A stretch of DNA of 64,000 nucleotides from Pseudomonas japonica (GCF_900188455.1 NZ_FZOL01000020.1:62001-126000); one strand, 5' to 3'; positions 45,089 to 54,354 are shown, counted from the first letter of the stretch. Numbers and translations are program-made. The notes: a model not told the origin generated them from the letters alone.

Positions 45089-45380
45089 GTCTTGGGCTTT
45101 GCGGTGCCCTTGAGATCGGGCGCCGCCCGCGCGGCGCATCGCGAGCGCGCTCGCTCCTACATTTTTTGCAACGTACCATGGCCTGTGAGAGCGGCGTTGC
45201 CAGCCTTTGGTGCCTGGCGATTCATCGTGGGGAAGCTGTTGGGTACGACTCGATATCGTGTCGTACCAACAAGGCGGACAACCATGGCCTGTCAGACATA
45301 GGTACGTTGCAACAAATGTAGGAGCGAGCGCGCTCGCGATGCGCCGCGCGGGCGGCGCTCGATCTCGAGGGCGATGCATC
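45089..45380. repeat. Large inverted-repeat element, copy B
   Basis: The left arm (45089-45174) and right arm (45304 to about 45380, last 10 bases degenerate) are reverse complements. They flank a core in the same orientation as copy A, with the imperfect inner palindrome GTACGACTCGATATCGTGTC plus GTAC. It occupies most of the 342-base gap between the convergent DUF3613 and pprB genes. Confidence 0.9.
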
Positions 45381-45410
45381 CATCACGGCGAGCCCTTCAG
45401 GTTCCGCAAC

Positions 45411-46193
45411 TCAATGCTCCGTCACCCGCTGGCGCAACGCCGAGCTGCCCGGCGACAAGGCCAGCGCCAGCTGCGTGCGGTTGTGCATGTGGGTCAGGCG
45501 CAGTACCTGCGACACATACAGCTTCACCGTGTTCTCGGTGATGCCCAGTTCACAGGCGATCTGGTAGTTGGTCTTGCCCTGGCCGACCAGGCGCGCGACG
45601 TCGAGCTGGCGCGGCGACAGCGGGGCGAAGATGGTCGGTACGGCATCGCTGTCCTGTTCGCCTTCCTCGTTGTCCTCGGCCTTGGGCGGTACCTGGGCGC
45701 GAGCCTTGTCGAGGTCCTGGTAGAGGCCGTCGATGGACTCGGCCAGGCACTTGAGCTTCTGGTTCAGGTGGCCCAGTTGGTGGAAGTCCTTGTGCCGCGC
45801 GAGCAGGGCGGTTTCCTGGCGCTTGAGGCCTTCGAGCAGCTCTTCCAGGTCCACCGGCTTCTGGTAGTAGTCGGCGAAACCCTCGCGCAGGGCCTTGATG
45901 ACGTCCTGCTTGTCGGCGCGCCCGGTGAGCATGATGGCCTCGAAGATGCGCTCGGGGCCGGCGACGGCCTTCAGTGCCTTGACCAGCTCGATGCCGTCGT
46001 ACTCGGGCATGTGCAGATCGCACACCACCAGGCCGATCGCCGGATCGGCACTGAAGCGCTCGATGGCGTTGACGCTAGAATGGCATGGAATGCAGCGGTA
46101 ACCGCTGCTTTCGAGAAATTCGCAAAGTTCTTCGACGATCAACGGCTGGTCATCGACGACCAGGACTTTCACTTGGCTGGCTGGCATGTTCAC
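45411..46193 (-). CDS. pprB: Response regulator PprB (LuxR-type output)
   Basis: A 260-residue transcription activator that in P. aeruginosa switches on Tad pili and other adhesins. The receiver carries Asp14-Asp15 (VVDDQ), the acceptor Asp59 (VVCDLHMPEYDG) and Lys in YYQKPVD. A coiled linker leads to a LuxR/NarL-type helix-turn-helix (LSPRQLDVARLVGQGKTNYQ and ITENTVKLYVSQVL). The GTG at 46193 has AGGGAG 6 bases upstream; the ATG two codons later (46187) is the alternative. It lies downstream of fppA on the same strand, separated by a hairpin. Confidence 0.93.
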   Translation of the reverse strand: MNMPASQVKVLVVDDQPLIVEELCEFLESSGYRCIPCHSSVNAIERFSADPAIGLVVCDLHMPEYDGIELVKALKAVAGPERIFEAIMLTGRADKQDVIKALREGFADYYQKPVDLEELLEGLKRQETALLARHKDFHQLGHLNQKLKCLAESIDGLYQDLDKARAQVPPKAEDNEEGEQDSDAVPTIFAPLSPRQLDVARLVGQGKTNYQIACELGITENTVKLYVSQVLRLTHMHNRTQLALALSPGSSALRQRVTEH

Positions 46194-46272
46194 ACGCGAC
46201 TCCCTGCTGACGTGCCCTCCCTGAATGCTGCCAAGGAGCGGTCCCGGGTCACGGTGGGGCACTAGCTAAAAA

Positions 46273-46310
46273 GTAGTCGCTCCTTTCAACTATTTACAAG
46301 GAGTGACTAC
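46273..46310. other. 13-bp inverted repeat upstream of pprB
   Basis: GTAGTCGCTCCTT and AAGGAGTGACTAC pair with one mismatch across a 12-base A/T-rich loop. It lies between the fppA stop and the pprB start. It could be a regulatory site, a leader hairpin or a partial terminator for fppA. Confidence 0.6.
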
Positions 46311-46331
46311 AGGGTTGGGGGTTCGAGGCGA

Positions 46332-46802
46332 CTAATGGAGCCATAGAATTGCCAGCAGGAAGCCGCCAAGCAGGAACGGCGCGAACGGTTGGCGGCTGGC
46401 CATTTCCTCGCGCAGGGCCAGCACACGCTTCCTAAGCTTTTGATTGAGCAGGGACCACAGCCAGCGCCGGCCGAGCAACCAGGCCAGCAGGGTCAGGCCG
46501 GCCCCGATGAATGTGCCCAGCAGATACCACTGGTCGGTTGCCAGGGCCAGGGCCCCCAGCAGTTTCACGTCACCGGCGCCCAGCCGGCCGAGGATATAGC
46601 CGGGAAGCGTTAGTAGCATCACCAGGGCCAGCGCCAGCGCGGCATCCGCCGGTTCGGCACCGATCCAGGTGTGGCCGGTGAGAAACAGGTAGACCAGGGC
46701 GAAGGTGGCTGCGCCAAGGGTCAGGGTGTTGGCGATCTGCCGTTCACGGACATCCTGTTCGGCACACAGAGCGAGCCACAACAGCAGGACGAGACTTTGC
46801 AT
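46332..46802 (-). CDS. fppA: Flp prepilin peptidase FppA (A24 family)
   Basis: A 156-residue membrane aspartic protease that trims the leaders of Flp and the TadE/F pseudopilins. The start MQSLVLLLWLALCAEQDVRE includes the first catalytic Asp near residue 17, and the second lies in LGAGDVKLLGAL (GxGD). It lacks the N-terminal methyltransferase domain of PilD, as usual for Tad peptidases. The ribosome-binding site (AAGGGA) is far from the ATG, so the start is slightly uncertain. It is divergent from tadF. Confidence 0.93.
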   Translation of the reverse strand: MQSLVLLLWLALCAEQDVRERQIANTLTLGAATFALVYLFLTGHTWIGAEPADAALALALVMLLTLPGYILGRLGAGDVKLLGALALATDQWYLLGTFIGAGLTLLAWLLGRRWLWSLLNQKLRKRVLALREEMASRQPFAPFLLGGFLLAILWLH

Positions 46803-46877
46803 TGGCGAAATGCCATCCCTTGGTCTGATTGATTCTATGCTTGTCTGAGAGGTGTCATTGTCAGGGTAGACGCGATC

Positions 46878-47321
46878 ATGAAAGCAAGCCTCGCGAGACG
46901 GCAAAAAGGTGCGGTGGCCATCGAGTTCGCCGTGGTCTTCGTGATGTTCTTCGCAGTGTTCTACGGATTGCTCAGCTATGGCTTGCCCATGCTGATGGTG
47001 CAGTCGTTCAACCAGGCCAGCAGCGAAGCGGTGCGCCGCTGCGTGGCCCTGGACCCGAACAGTGCCACCTGGAACGCCGACGTCAAGAACCTCGCCCGGC
47101 AGACCCTGGAGCAGCAACTGGCCTGGCTGCCGGGTTCGCTGGCGTTCCAGTTCTCCAGCGATGCCACGGTGAACCTGTCTTCGGGCAATCTGCTCACGGT
47201 GAGCATCCACTACAGCAAGAGCAAACTGACCTCGACCTTGCCGGTACTGGTCCTGCCAGGTCTGGGCGAGGTGCCGAAGCTGCCGGCGACCCTGGGCACC
47301 CAGACGAGCCTGCAACTTTGA
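46878..47321 (+). CDS. tadF: Tad pseudopilin TadF
   Basis: A 147-residue TadE-like minor pilin. The short basic leader ends at the cleavage site KG/AVAIEF, then a hydrophobic helix (AVVFVMFFAVFYGLLSYGL) and a globular domain follow. TadE/F pseudopilins help start pilus assembly. Its TGA overlaps the TTG start of pprA by 4 bases (TTGA). Confidence 0.92.
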   Translation: MKASLARRQKGAVAIEFAVVFVMFFAVFYGLLSYGLPMLMVQSFNQASSEAVRRCVALDPNSATWNADVKNLARQTLEQQLAWLPGSLAFQFSSDATVNLSSGNLLTVSIHYSKSKLTSTLPVLVLPGLGEVPKLPATLGTQTSLQL

Positions 47322-49978
47322 ACGGCGGTCCGGGACTCTTCGAGCGCTGGCGCGCCCGCGCCGGCGAAACCCGCGACCTGAGCCCGACGCCGGCGCCGCC
47401 CGCGGTCGGCCTGCAACTGTGGCTGGACGACCTGGGCCGGGTCCTGCGCCTGAGCGGTCCGTTGCGCACCGCCCTGGCCCTGCCGGCACAGCTGTCGGCG
47501 CATCTGCACGACTATGTGCAGCCCGACAGTCTGCTGGCCCTGGAGGGACAGCCGGCGGACTGGCAGACGCATCCACTGGATCTGGATTTTCGTGCGGCCG
47601 GCGGGCGCACCCTGCATACCCGTGGCTGGCTCCTGGCTCAGGCCGAAGGCTGGCTGCTGCAGGTGTTCGACATCGGCGACCTGGTCCACACGCAACGCCA
47701 GGGCCTTGCCGCGCAGCAGCGGCAAACGCTCGCCGGGCAGATCGCCACGACGATGCGCGGCTGCAGCCTGGAGTGTCTTGTCGAGGAAACCGGCGAGCAG
47801 TTGCGGCGCCTGGCCTGGCACTGGCAGAGCGGTTGGGCGGTGCTGCTGTTGCCGCTCGATGGTGCCTGGAAACCCTACGCCCGGAGCGGTGCCGACCTGC
47901 CCCTGCGCGAGCAGCGCCTGGGCGCCCTGCTCGGCGGGCTGCCCAGCGGCCACCTGCTGCACAGCAGCGGCCGGCCGGACCTCAATGCGCTGGCGCTGCC
48001 GTTCTACCTGATGCCGCACTCCCAGCAGCATGAGGTGCGGGCCTGGCTGCTCTGCGAGGACAACGGTCAGCCACGCCTGGACGATGACGCGCTGCTGCTC
48101 GCCGATGCCCTGATCGAGCCCTTGCTGGCGCGCCTGGCCAGCGATCGCCTGAAGGCCAGCCAGCAACGCCTGGATCACGTCCAGGGGCTGCTCGGCGCCG
48201 GCTGGTGGGAGTGGGCCCCGCATGACCCGTGCCTGCACCTGGCGCCGGGGCTGGCCGCCAGTTTCGGCGTGGCGGCGCGGGTGCCGCTGAGCGACTGGCT
48301 GGCGCTGGTGCATCCGGCGGACCGCGAAGCGACCCTGCTGACCTTTTCCGCGGTGCAACGGCAGGAAGGCAGCCTGCAGCTGTGCCTGCGCCTGATCGGT
48401 CATCCGCCGCGCTGGTACCGCCTGAGCGGTGAAGTCAGCGGTCAGGGCGAGGCGCGCCGGCTGCGTGGCTTCATGCTCGACATCAGCGACATCAAGCAGC
48501 ATGAACAGCAAGCCGACGCCGCCCATGCCCGCCTGGAAAACCTGATCGCCAGTTCGCCGGCGGTGATCTACATCCAGCGTTACGCCGAGGGCGCCCTGCA
48601 CGCCGAATTCTTCAGCGCCAGCCTGCAACCGCTGCTGGGCTGGCAGGCGGCCCCTGGCGAAACCCTGCAGCCGGCGCAGTGGGTGCATCCGGACGACCTG
48701 CCCTTGTGGCTGGAACGCACCCGCACCCTGCTGCGTGAAGGCCAGGCGCGCGGGCGCTACCGGCTGCGTGACCGGGATGGCGACTGGCACTGGATCCTCG
48801 ACGAGGTCCGGCTGCTGCGTGACGACCTGGGCATGCCGGTGGAGGCGATCGGCATCTGGCTCGACACCACCGAGGCGACCCTGGCCGCCGAGCGCGTGCG
48901 CCAGAGCGAGGAGCGCTACCGGGTGCTGGTCGAGGATTCGCCGGCGATGATCTGTCGCTATCGCCCCGATCTCGAACTGCTCTATGGCAACCGCCCGCTG
49001 GCGGACTACCTGGAATGCGTGCCGGCGCAGTTGCCGGGGATGAACCTGGGCGAGTGGATGTCGCCGGCGCAGCGCGTGCTGTTCCTCGAACGCATTGCCC
49101 GTCTCAGCCCCGAGCAGCCGTTGAGCAGCGACGAGGTCTGCATGCAGTTGCCCGGGCGCCAGCATGCCTGGTGGGTATGGTCCGATCGCGGCCTGTTCGA
49201 CGAGCAGGGGCGGCTCCTGGAGATCCAGGCGGTGGGGCGCGACAACACCGAGGTACGGCGCAGCCAGCAACTGGTGCTGCAGAGCGCGAAGATGGCGACC
49301 CTTGGCGAAATGTCCACGGGCCTTGCCCATGAGCTCAACCAGCCGCTCAATGTCATGCGCATGGCCGTGGTCAATGCGCTCAAGCGCCTGGAAAACGGCG
49401 ATGCCGATCCGCAGTACCTGCAGGAAAAACTGCGCCGCATCGACAGCCAGGTCCTGCGGGCGTCGAAGGTGGTCGATCACATGCGGGTCTTCGGTCGTCG
49501 CTCCGAGGTCGAGCAGGCCTTGTTCGAACCCTGGCAGGCGGTGGAGGGCGCGCTGTCGCTGCTGGCCGAGGGGCTGGCCGGCAAGGGTATCGCCGTGCAG
49601 CTCGGCGAGCCCGTGACGGGATGCCCGGTGCTCGGCCATCAGGACCAGCTGGAGCAGGTGCTGATCAACCTGATGGTCAATGCCCGCGACGTGCTGCTGG
49701 AGAAAGCCATCGAACAGCCCTGGATCGCCGTGCGCGCCGAGCACGACCGGCAATGCCTGCGGCTGTGGGTGGAGGACAACGGTGGCGGCATCGAACCGCG
49801 CCTGCTGGAGCGGATCTTCGAGCCGTTCTTCACCACCAAGTCGGTCGGCGTGGGCACCGGCCTGGGGCTGTCGGTGAGCTACCGGATCATCGAGAGCATG
49901 GGCGGTAGCCTGGCGGTGGAGAATGGGCCGCGGGGGGCGCGGTTCAGGGTCGAGTTGCCGCTTCAGATCACCAGTTGA
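47318..49978 (+). CDS. pprA: Sensor histidine kinase PprA
   Basis: The kinase partner of PprB. A TTG start at 47318, overlapping the tadF stop, gives 886 residues; no better ATG lies nearby, and the reading frame open further upstream runs through tadF. Several PAS-like domains occupy about 170-640 (GDWHWILDEVRLLRDDLGMP is one PAC end). The phosphoacceptor His671 lies in HELNQPLNVMRMAV. The ATPase domain has the N box NLMVNARDVL and the G box GVGTGLGLSVSYRI. No transmembrane helix is evident, so it is probably cytoplasmic. Its 3' end overlaps tadG by 16 bases, convergently. Confidence 0.9.
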   Translation: MNGGPGLFERWRARAGETRDLSPTPAPPAVGLQLWLDDLGRVLRLSGPLRTALALPAQLSAHLHDYVQPDSLLALEGQPADWQTHPLDLDFRAAGGRTLHTRGWLLAQAEGWLLQVFDIGDLVHTQRQGLAAQQRQTLAGQIATTMRGCSLECLVEETGEQLRRLAWHWQSGWAVLLLPLDGAWKPYARSGADLPLREQRLGALLGGLPSGHLLHSSGRPDLNALALPFYLMPHSQQHEVRAWLLCEDNGQPRLDDDALLLADALIEPLLARLASDRLKASQQRLDHVQGLLGAGWWEWAPHDPCLHLAPGLAASFGVAARVPLSDWLALVHPADREATLLTFSAVQRQEGSLQLCLRLIGHPPRWYRLSGEVSGQGEARRLRGFMLDISDIKQHEQQADAAHARLENLIASSPAVIYIQRYAEGALHAEFFSASLQPLLGWQAAPGETLQPAQWVHPDDLPLWLERTRTLLREGQARGRYRLRDRDGDWHWILDEVRLLRDDLGMPVEAIGIWLDTTEATLAAERVRQSEERYRVLVEDSPAMICRYRPDLELLYGNRPLADYLECVPAQLPGMNLGEWMSPAQRVLFLERIARLSPEQPLSSDEVCMQLPGRQHAWWVWSDRGLFDEQGRLLEIQAVGRDNTEVRRSQQLVLQSAKMATLGEMSTGLAHELNQPLNVMRMAVVNALKRLENGDADPQYLQEKLRRIDSQVLRASKVVDHMRVFGRRSEVEQALFEPWQAVEGALSLLAEGLAGKGIAVQLGEPVTGCPVLGHQDQLEQVLINLMVNARDVLLEKAIEQPWIAVRAEHDRQCLRLWVEDNGGGIEPRLLERIFEPFFTTKSVGVGTGLGLSVSYRIIESMGGSLAVENGPRGARFRVELPLQITS

Positions 49979-51906
49979 GCGCGGCCACAGTCCATGTTGA
50001 CGCCAACGTCGACCACCATCAGGTCGATGCCGAGGACTTTCAGCAGCGAGTTGATCAAAGGGTCGGCGAGGCGGCCGAGCAGAGTGGTGAGCTGCGGCAG
50101 GAGGATGTTCTTCACGGTGGTCAACAGGCTCGTGGCAGAGGTCACCACTTCACCTAAGGGATTGCTGCCCATGGGTTTGTAGGTCAGCAGCTCCACGCCG
50201 GTGAGTGTGCCGTTCAGGCTGCTCACCAGATTGAGGTTGCTGGTTGCGGTTTTGTAAACCGCGCGCTGAGACAGGCCTGGCGGGGCATACTCCCCCGAGA
50301 AAACGACATCATTGGCCGCGTCGGGATTGGTGCTGCTGCTCAGCACATGGGTGTTGATCACGAAACCTACGCCACCTCCGACCAACGGTACCCTTGTCCC
50401 GCATGAGGTGCCCAGCCCGAGGATGCTGGTGCAGACATTGGTGCCGAAATCGATCAACGGGATCGCCTTGACGCTCGTCACACCGTCGTTAAAAAAAGCC
50501 TCCGGCGGGTTGAAGGTGCCAACGGCCACATGCAGCGCGGAGCTTTTGGTTGCAGCGGTCAGTTGCTTGTTCGGTGTGCAGCTGTAGTCGCTCACCTTGC
50601 TGCTGGCCTGGGCGATTTCCAGTCCGATCTGAATGCTCTGCACGCCAGGCATCAGTTTGATATCGCTGACCTTGCACGGTACCCCCAGCGCACAGCCGAG
50701 CGACTGCAAGGTGCCGTTGAGGTTCAGGCTGAGCAGGTTGTTGATCAGGGTCGTCAAGGGCGAGGCCAGGCTCAGCACGGCGTTAGTCAGGCCGGTGAGG
50801 GTGTTGAGGATGGGCAGGTTCAACGAAACCAGCGCATGAACCTGGGCAGTATGCACCTCGATATCGTCGGTAGCGGGATTGCCCACGGCGGATAACTGCT
50901 CCGGCTCGATCACCTTGAGGCGAATCGTACCGCTCACCAGGCCGAGCAAGTTCAGCGGAATCTGTACTATCGCCGCGCTGTTTTTCGCCGCCAGCAGTGC
51001 CGTCGCCTGGATCAGGTCGATGACTTTGAGCGAGGCATCCAGTCCGGCGGCGGCAGTACCGTTCTGCAAGTCGAGGATGTCGCCGAGCTGGATCAGCGTG
51101 CTGTTGTCGGCACCGACCACGATCCTGCCCAGGTTGGTCACCACGTCGGCAGCGGCGCTGCTTTGGGCGAGCACCGTGGCGGCGGCCTGTATGAGTTTGG
51201 TGGCCGTGATTTTCTTGGCCAGCAGTTCGTCGTAGTGGCCGGCACCGACATTGACGTCGATCGCCAGTTGATCGAGGAAATCCAGCAGCTTGATATCGGT
51301 GTTGGCGATGCCTTGCCAGCCGACCGCATCCAGGCTGATACGGCCGCCCAGAGGGTCTAGCAGGGCATTGAGCAGTACCGATTTTTGCGTATCCATGGTC
51401 GCAAGGGTCGAACGCAGGCGCAGCATGGCCTTTGGTATCGCGGTAGCCACCGCCTGGGCATGCAGTACGGTTGTGCTGGACAGATTGCGTCCGGCCATCA
51501 AGTCCCTGATTCCGGCGGCGAAGCTGGAGGATACGGTGGTGCTGCCGGCTACCCTGATGGCTTCGGCGATGCTGGCATCAACCGTGAAGCCACGCAGGCT
51601 GCTGGCGCCTGTCGCGACCTTGCCGCAATTGGTCACCAACGTATTGCCATTGCCGACGCTGAACCCGTTGCGTGCCGCCGCGGCATTGGCCAGTGCCGCC
51701 GCCTGGACCCCGCTGCCGGTGCACCTGGCGCTCTGACCCGCGGCCTCCAGTGCCGCCATGTCGACCACCCGCTGCAGGTTGCGCTGCTCCATGTAGAGCC
51801 GCCCGCCATCAGCCACCAGCAGCCCGAAGGCCAGGGCCACGGCCAGGGTCAGCGCCGCCATCAGGCCGATAGCGCCGCGCTGGCGTTTCGCGAATCGGGG
51901 GGACAC
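49963..51906 (-). CDS. tadG: Tad-associated protein TadG
   Basis: A 647-residue Tad locus protein, anchored by an N-terminal pilin-like helix (LMAALTLAVALAFGLLVADG) after a basic segment, with a large secreted domain. P. aeruginosa TadG occupies the same locus and is thought to anchor or cap the pilus. A GTG start at 51906 with AAGGAG 5 bases upstream fits best; an in-frame extension to 51987 lacks a signal. The domain contains repeated QLGDILDLQNG-type segments and no recognised catalytic motif. Confidence 0.82.
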   Translation of the reverse strand: MSPRFAKRQRGAIGLMAALTLAVALAFGLLVADGGRLYMEQRNLQRVVDMAALEAAGQSARCTGSGVQAAALANAAAARNGFSVGNGNTLVTNCGKVATGASSLRGFTVDASIAEAIRVAGSTTVSSSFAAGIRDLMAGRNLSSTTVLHAQAVATAIPKAMLRLRSTLATMDTQKSVLLNALLDPLGGRISLDAVGWQGIANTDIKLLDFLDQLAIDVNVGAGHYDELLAKKITATKLIQAAATVLAQSSAAADVVTNLGRIVVGADNSTLIQLGDILDLQNGTAAAGLDASLKVIDLIQATALLAAKNSAAIVQIPLNLLGLVSGTIRLKVIEPEQLSAVGNPATDDIEVHTAQVHALVSLNLPILNTLTGLTNAVLSLASPLTTLINNLLSLNLNGTLQSLGCALGVPCKVSDIKLMPGVQSIQIGLEIAQASSKVSDYSCTPNKQLTAATKSSALHVAVGTFNPPEAFFNDGVTSVKAIPLIDFGTNVCTSILGLGTSCGTRVPLVGGGVGFVINTHVLSSSTNPDAANDVVFSGEYAPPGLSQRAVYKTATSNLNLVSSLNGTLTGVELLTYKPMGSNPLGEVVTSATSLLTTVKNILLPQLTTLLGRLADPLINSLLKVLGIDLMVVDVGVNMDCGRAQLVI

Positions 51907-52013
51907 GAGCACTCCTTTGCCGGCATGGGCCGTGCACCTTGCGTGCGTGCATCCAGTGTAGTCGAGGATATGGCCAGTCGCCTGCATCGGCGACCGGCCT
52001 GGAGCGGTGGGGA

Positions 52014-52574
52014 TCAGTGCGGCGGATAGTTGGACAGTACCTGGGTGACGGTCTTCTGGATCGCCGTGTTGCGTTCATCCGGGGTGGGCGGGTAGTGGTT
52101 CATCACCTGCTCGGCGCTGCCGCGCCAGACCAGCTTGCCGTCGCGGGCGTCGAACAGGTCGATCTGGATGGTCGCCACCTTGTATTCGACGGTGCGCGTC
52201 TCGTTGTACATCGGGCCGCCCCAGTAGCCGCCCCAGTAACCTCCCCAGCCGCCACCGTACTGGGTGGTGACCTGCTGATGACGGTTTTCCACGATCAGGT
52301 AGGCCTGCACCCGCAGGTCGCCGGGGCTGCCGGGCTGGGCCGGGCGCAGCCCGCGCTGGTCGAGTTGCCCGCTGACCGCCTGGCGGATGCGCTGCTCGGT
52401 GAGGTCGCTCTTGATTCGCGGGTCGTCCGGGCGGTACTGCAGCGCCGGCTCCTGCCAGACCCAACTGCGGTAGGCCGCGAAGTCGCGACTGGCGTCGAAG
52501 TCCTGGCTGACGTTGTTGGTCTGGCAGGCTGCGAGCAGTGCCAGCAGGGAAAACAAGACAAGACGGCGCAGCAT
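52014..52574 (-). CDS. DUF4136 lipoprotein, copy 1
   Basis: A 186-residue lipoprotein (MLRRLVLFSLLALLAA-Cys17) with the DUF4136 fold: FAAYRSWVWQEP near the N-terminus, then GYWGGYWGGPMYNETRTVEY and IDLFDARDGKLVWRGSAEQV. Such proteins are probably anchored in the outer membrane, with no assigned role. It lies 22 bases downstream of a paralogue on the same strand, so the two are co-transcribed. Confidence 0.88.
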   Translation of the reverse strand: MLRRLVLFSLLALLAACQTNNVSQDFDASRDFAAYRSWVWQEPALQYRPDDPRIKSDLTEQRIRQAVSGQLDQRGLRPAQPGSPGDLRVQAYLIVENRHQQVTTQYGGGWGGYWGGYWGGPMYNETRTVEYKVATIQIDLFDARDGKLVWRGSAEQVMNHYPPTPDERNTAIQKTVTQVLSNYPPH

Positions 52575-52596
52575 GATGATTCTCCGGTTCCTGTGA

Positions 52597-53220
52597 CTAG
52601 CTGGGAGGATAGCCGCTCATGGCTTTGTCGACGGCCTCGCGCAGGGCGTCGGCGCGCTCGGCCAGGGAACCCCGGCTGTCGCTCTCGGCGCTGGCGCTCC
52701 ACACCGGCTGGCCGCTGCCGGCATCGAACAGATCGACGCGCACTACCATCACCTCGACCTGGTAGGTACGGATCACCGGCACGCTGCCGTACACGCCGTA
52801 GCTGTTGCCGTAGTAACCGTGGCGGTAGCCCATGCCGCCGTAGCCGCCATAGGGGTAGTAGTCATCGTCGCGGTACTGGCGCAGGCGGCGTTCCAGGCGC
52901 ACATCGGCGCTGACCAGCAGATCGCCGCGGGCCGTGCGTGCCGGCCGCAGGCCACGCTGGTCGAGGGCACTGCCGACCGCTTCGGCGAGCTGCGCCGGAT
53001 CGGCCGTGGCGCTGCCGGCGGGCAACTGGCCGTTGCGCCAGCTCCAGCTGCGGTAGCGTCCGTAGTCGCGGGGCGGTGCCGGGTAGGCGCTGGCGTCGAA
53101 GGTGCTGGCGGCCTGCGCGGGGGCGGGTGGCAGCGGTCGGGAACTGGCGACGTAGGGATTGCTGCCCTGGCAGGCGGCCAGGGTCAGGCAAGCGAAGGCA
53201 AGAACGACACGGTACGGCAT
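52597..53220 (-). CDS. DUF4136 lipoprotein, copy 2
   Basis: A 207-residue paralogue of its neighbour: signal MPYRVVLAFACLTLAA-Cys17, then YGRYRSWSWRNGQLP, a Gly/Tyr-rich patch (YGGYGGMGYRHGYYGNSYGV) and VRVDLFDAGSGQPVWSASAE. The shared order of motifs indicates an old tandem duplication. It starts 10 bases after the stop of cmoM on the same strand. Confidence 0.88.
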   Translation of the reverse strand: MPYRVVLAFACLTLAACQGSNPYVASSRPLPPAPAQAASTFDASAYPAPPRDYGRYRSWSWRNGQLPAGSATADPAQLAEAVGSALDQRGLRPARTARGDLLVSADVRLERRLRQYRDDDYYPYGGYGGMGYRHGYYGNSYGVYGSVPVIRTYQVEVMVVRVDLFDAGSGQPVWSASAESDSRGSLAERADALREAVDKAMSGYPPS

Positions 53221-53230
53221 CTGGCTCTCC

Positions 53231-53980
53231 CTAACGGGGTCGGCATATCCAGTGCAGGTAGCGGCCGAGGCCGGCGAATGCCGGGTGGCGACGGTGCGCG
53301 AGTTCCATTTCCAGCAGGTCGATGAGTTCGGCGCGGGCCTGGAATTCCGTCGGCATGTAGTCGTGGAACACCCGTACGCCGCTTTCCGCTTCTACCTGCC
53401 ATAGACCTTCAAGTTGCGCCCGGAGTTCGCGCGGATCAAGGGGTTTCTGCGGGGTCAGGCTCTGCTTTTCGCCGGCCAGGGTGTTGCGTCGCATCTTGCG
53501 GAAATGGCCCTTGAGCAGGTTGCGATAGACCAGCGCGTCGCGGTTGTAGAAGGCCAGCGAGAGCAGGCCGTCGGCACGGGTCAGCTGGTGCAGCACCGGC
53601 AGGATCGATTCGGGTTCGGCCAGCCACTCCAGCACCGCATGGCACAGCACCACATCGTAGGGCTCGGTGAGTTCGCCGAGCAGGTCCTGCCAGGGTGCCT
53701 GGATGAAGATCGCCGGCTGGCCGGCGGCGGCGAAGCGTTCGCGGGCGCCGTCGAGCATCGGTGCGGCGGGTTCGGCGAGGGTCAGCTGGTGACCGCGCTC
53801 GGCCAGCCACAGGGCCATGTGGCCGAGGCCGGCGCCGATATCGAGGATGCGCAGCGGGCGGTCCGGCAGGCACTCGGCGAGGTCGGCCTGGAGCACCGCG
53901 AGGCGGATCGCGCCCTTGGCGCCGCCGTAGATCTTCTCGGCGAAGCGTGTCGCCAGGGCATCGAAATGACGGTCGTTCAT
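53231..53980 (-). CDS. cmoM: tRNA 5-carboxymethoxyuridine methyltransferase CmoM
   Basis: CmoM (formerly SmtA) methylates cmo5U in the wobble position of certain tRNAs using SAM. The start at 53980 (MNDRHFDALATRFAEKIYGG) gives 249 residues. The SAM motif ILDIGAGLGHMALWLAERGH and the family signature DVVLCHAVLEWLAEPESIL are present. The ATG overlaps the stop of the pyrophosphohydrolase gene by 4 bases. Confidence 0.92.
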   Translation of the reverse strand: MNDRHFDALATRFAEKIYGGAKGAIRLAVLQADLAECLPDRPLRILDIGAGLGHMALWLAERGHQLTLAEPAAPMLDGARERFAAAGQPAIFIQAPWQDLLGELTEPYDVVLCHAVLEWLAEPESILPVLHQLTRADGLLSLAFYNRDALVYRNLLKGHFRKMRRNTLAGEKQSLTPQKPLDPRELRAQLEGLWQVEAESGVRVFHDYMPTEFQARAELIDLLEMELAHRRHPAFAGLGRYLHWICRPR

Positions 53981-54282
53981 TTGGCGAAGCGCCTCTCGCT
54001 GTCGGCCAGTTTGGCCCGCACCACCTGCTCCATGTCCAGACCCAGCTCGCTGCACAGCAGGAGCAGGTAGAGGACGATATCGCCGACTTCCTGGCCGGCA
54101 TGGGCGAGTTGATCGGCGGGCAGTTGCCGCGACTGGTCCTCGCTGAGCCACTGGAAGATCTCCACCAGCTCGGCCATCTCCACGCTGGCGGCCATGGCCA
54201 GGTTCTTCGGACTGTGGAAACCGCGCCAGTCGTTGTTGTCGCGGATGGTGTGCAGGCGTTGGGTGAGTTCGTGCAGATTCAT
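53977..54282 (-). CDS. MazG-like nucleotide pyrophosphohydrolase
   Basis: A 101-residue all-alpha NTP pyrophosphohydrolase of the dCTPase/RS21-C6 type that removes unwanted nucleotides. The metal-binding acidic motifs EMAELVEIFQWL and QEVGDIVLYLLLL are present. The start at 54282 (MNLHELTQRLHTIRDNNDWR) fits the family; a longer frame to 54333 is unsupported. It is the first gene of an operon with cmoM, and its promoter region abuts the large inverted repeat. Confidence 0.9.
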   Translation of the reverse strand: MNLHELTQRLHTIRDNNDWRGFHSPKNLAMAASVEMAELVEIFQWLSEDQSRQLPADQLAHAGQEVGDIVLYLLLLCSELGLDMEQVVRAKLADSERRFAK

Positions 54283-54354
54283 TTCGGGTCTCCTGAGGCG
54301 GTATAGCTTCAGGGGGATGGGCGGGGCTGGCAAGGGGGGCGGTGGGCTCGATCG

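Noticed and set aside
46332..47576. 414-codon minus-strand frame extending FppA backwards through tadF
   Set aside because: The extension is antisense to tadF and pprA; the peptidase fold begins at 46802.
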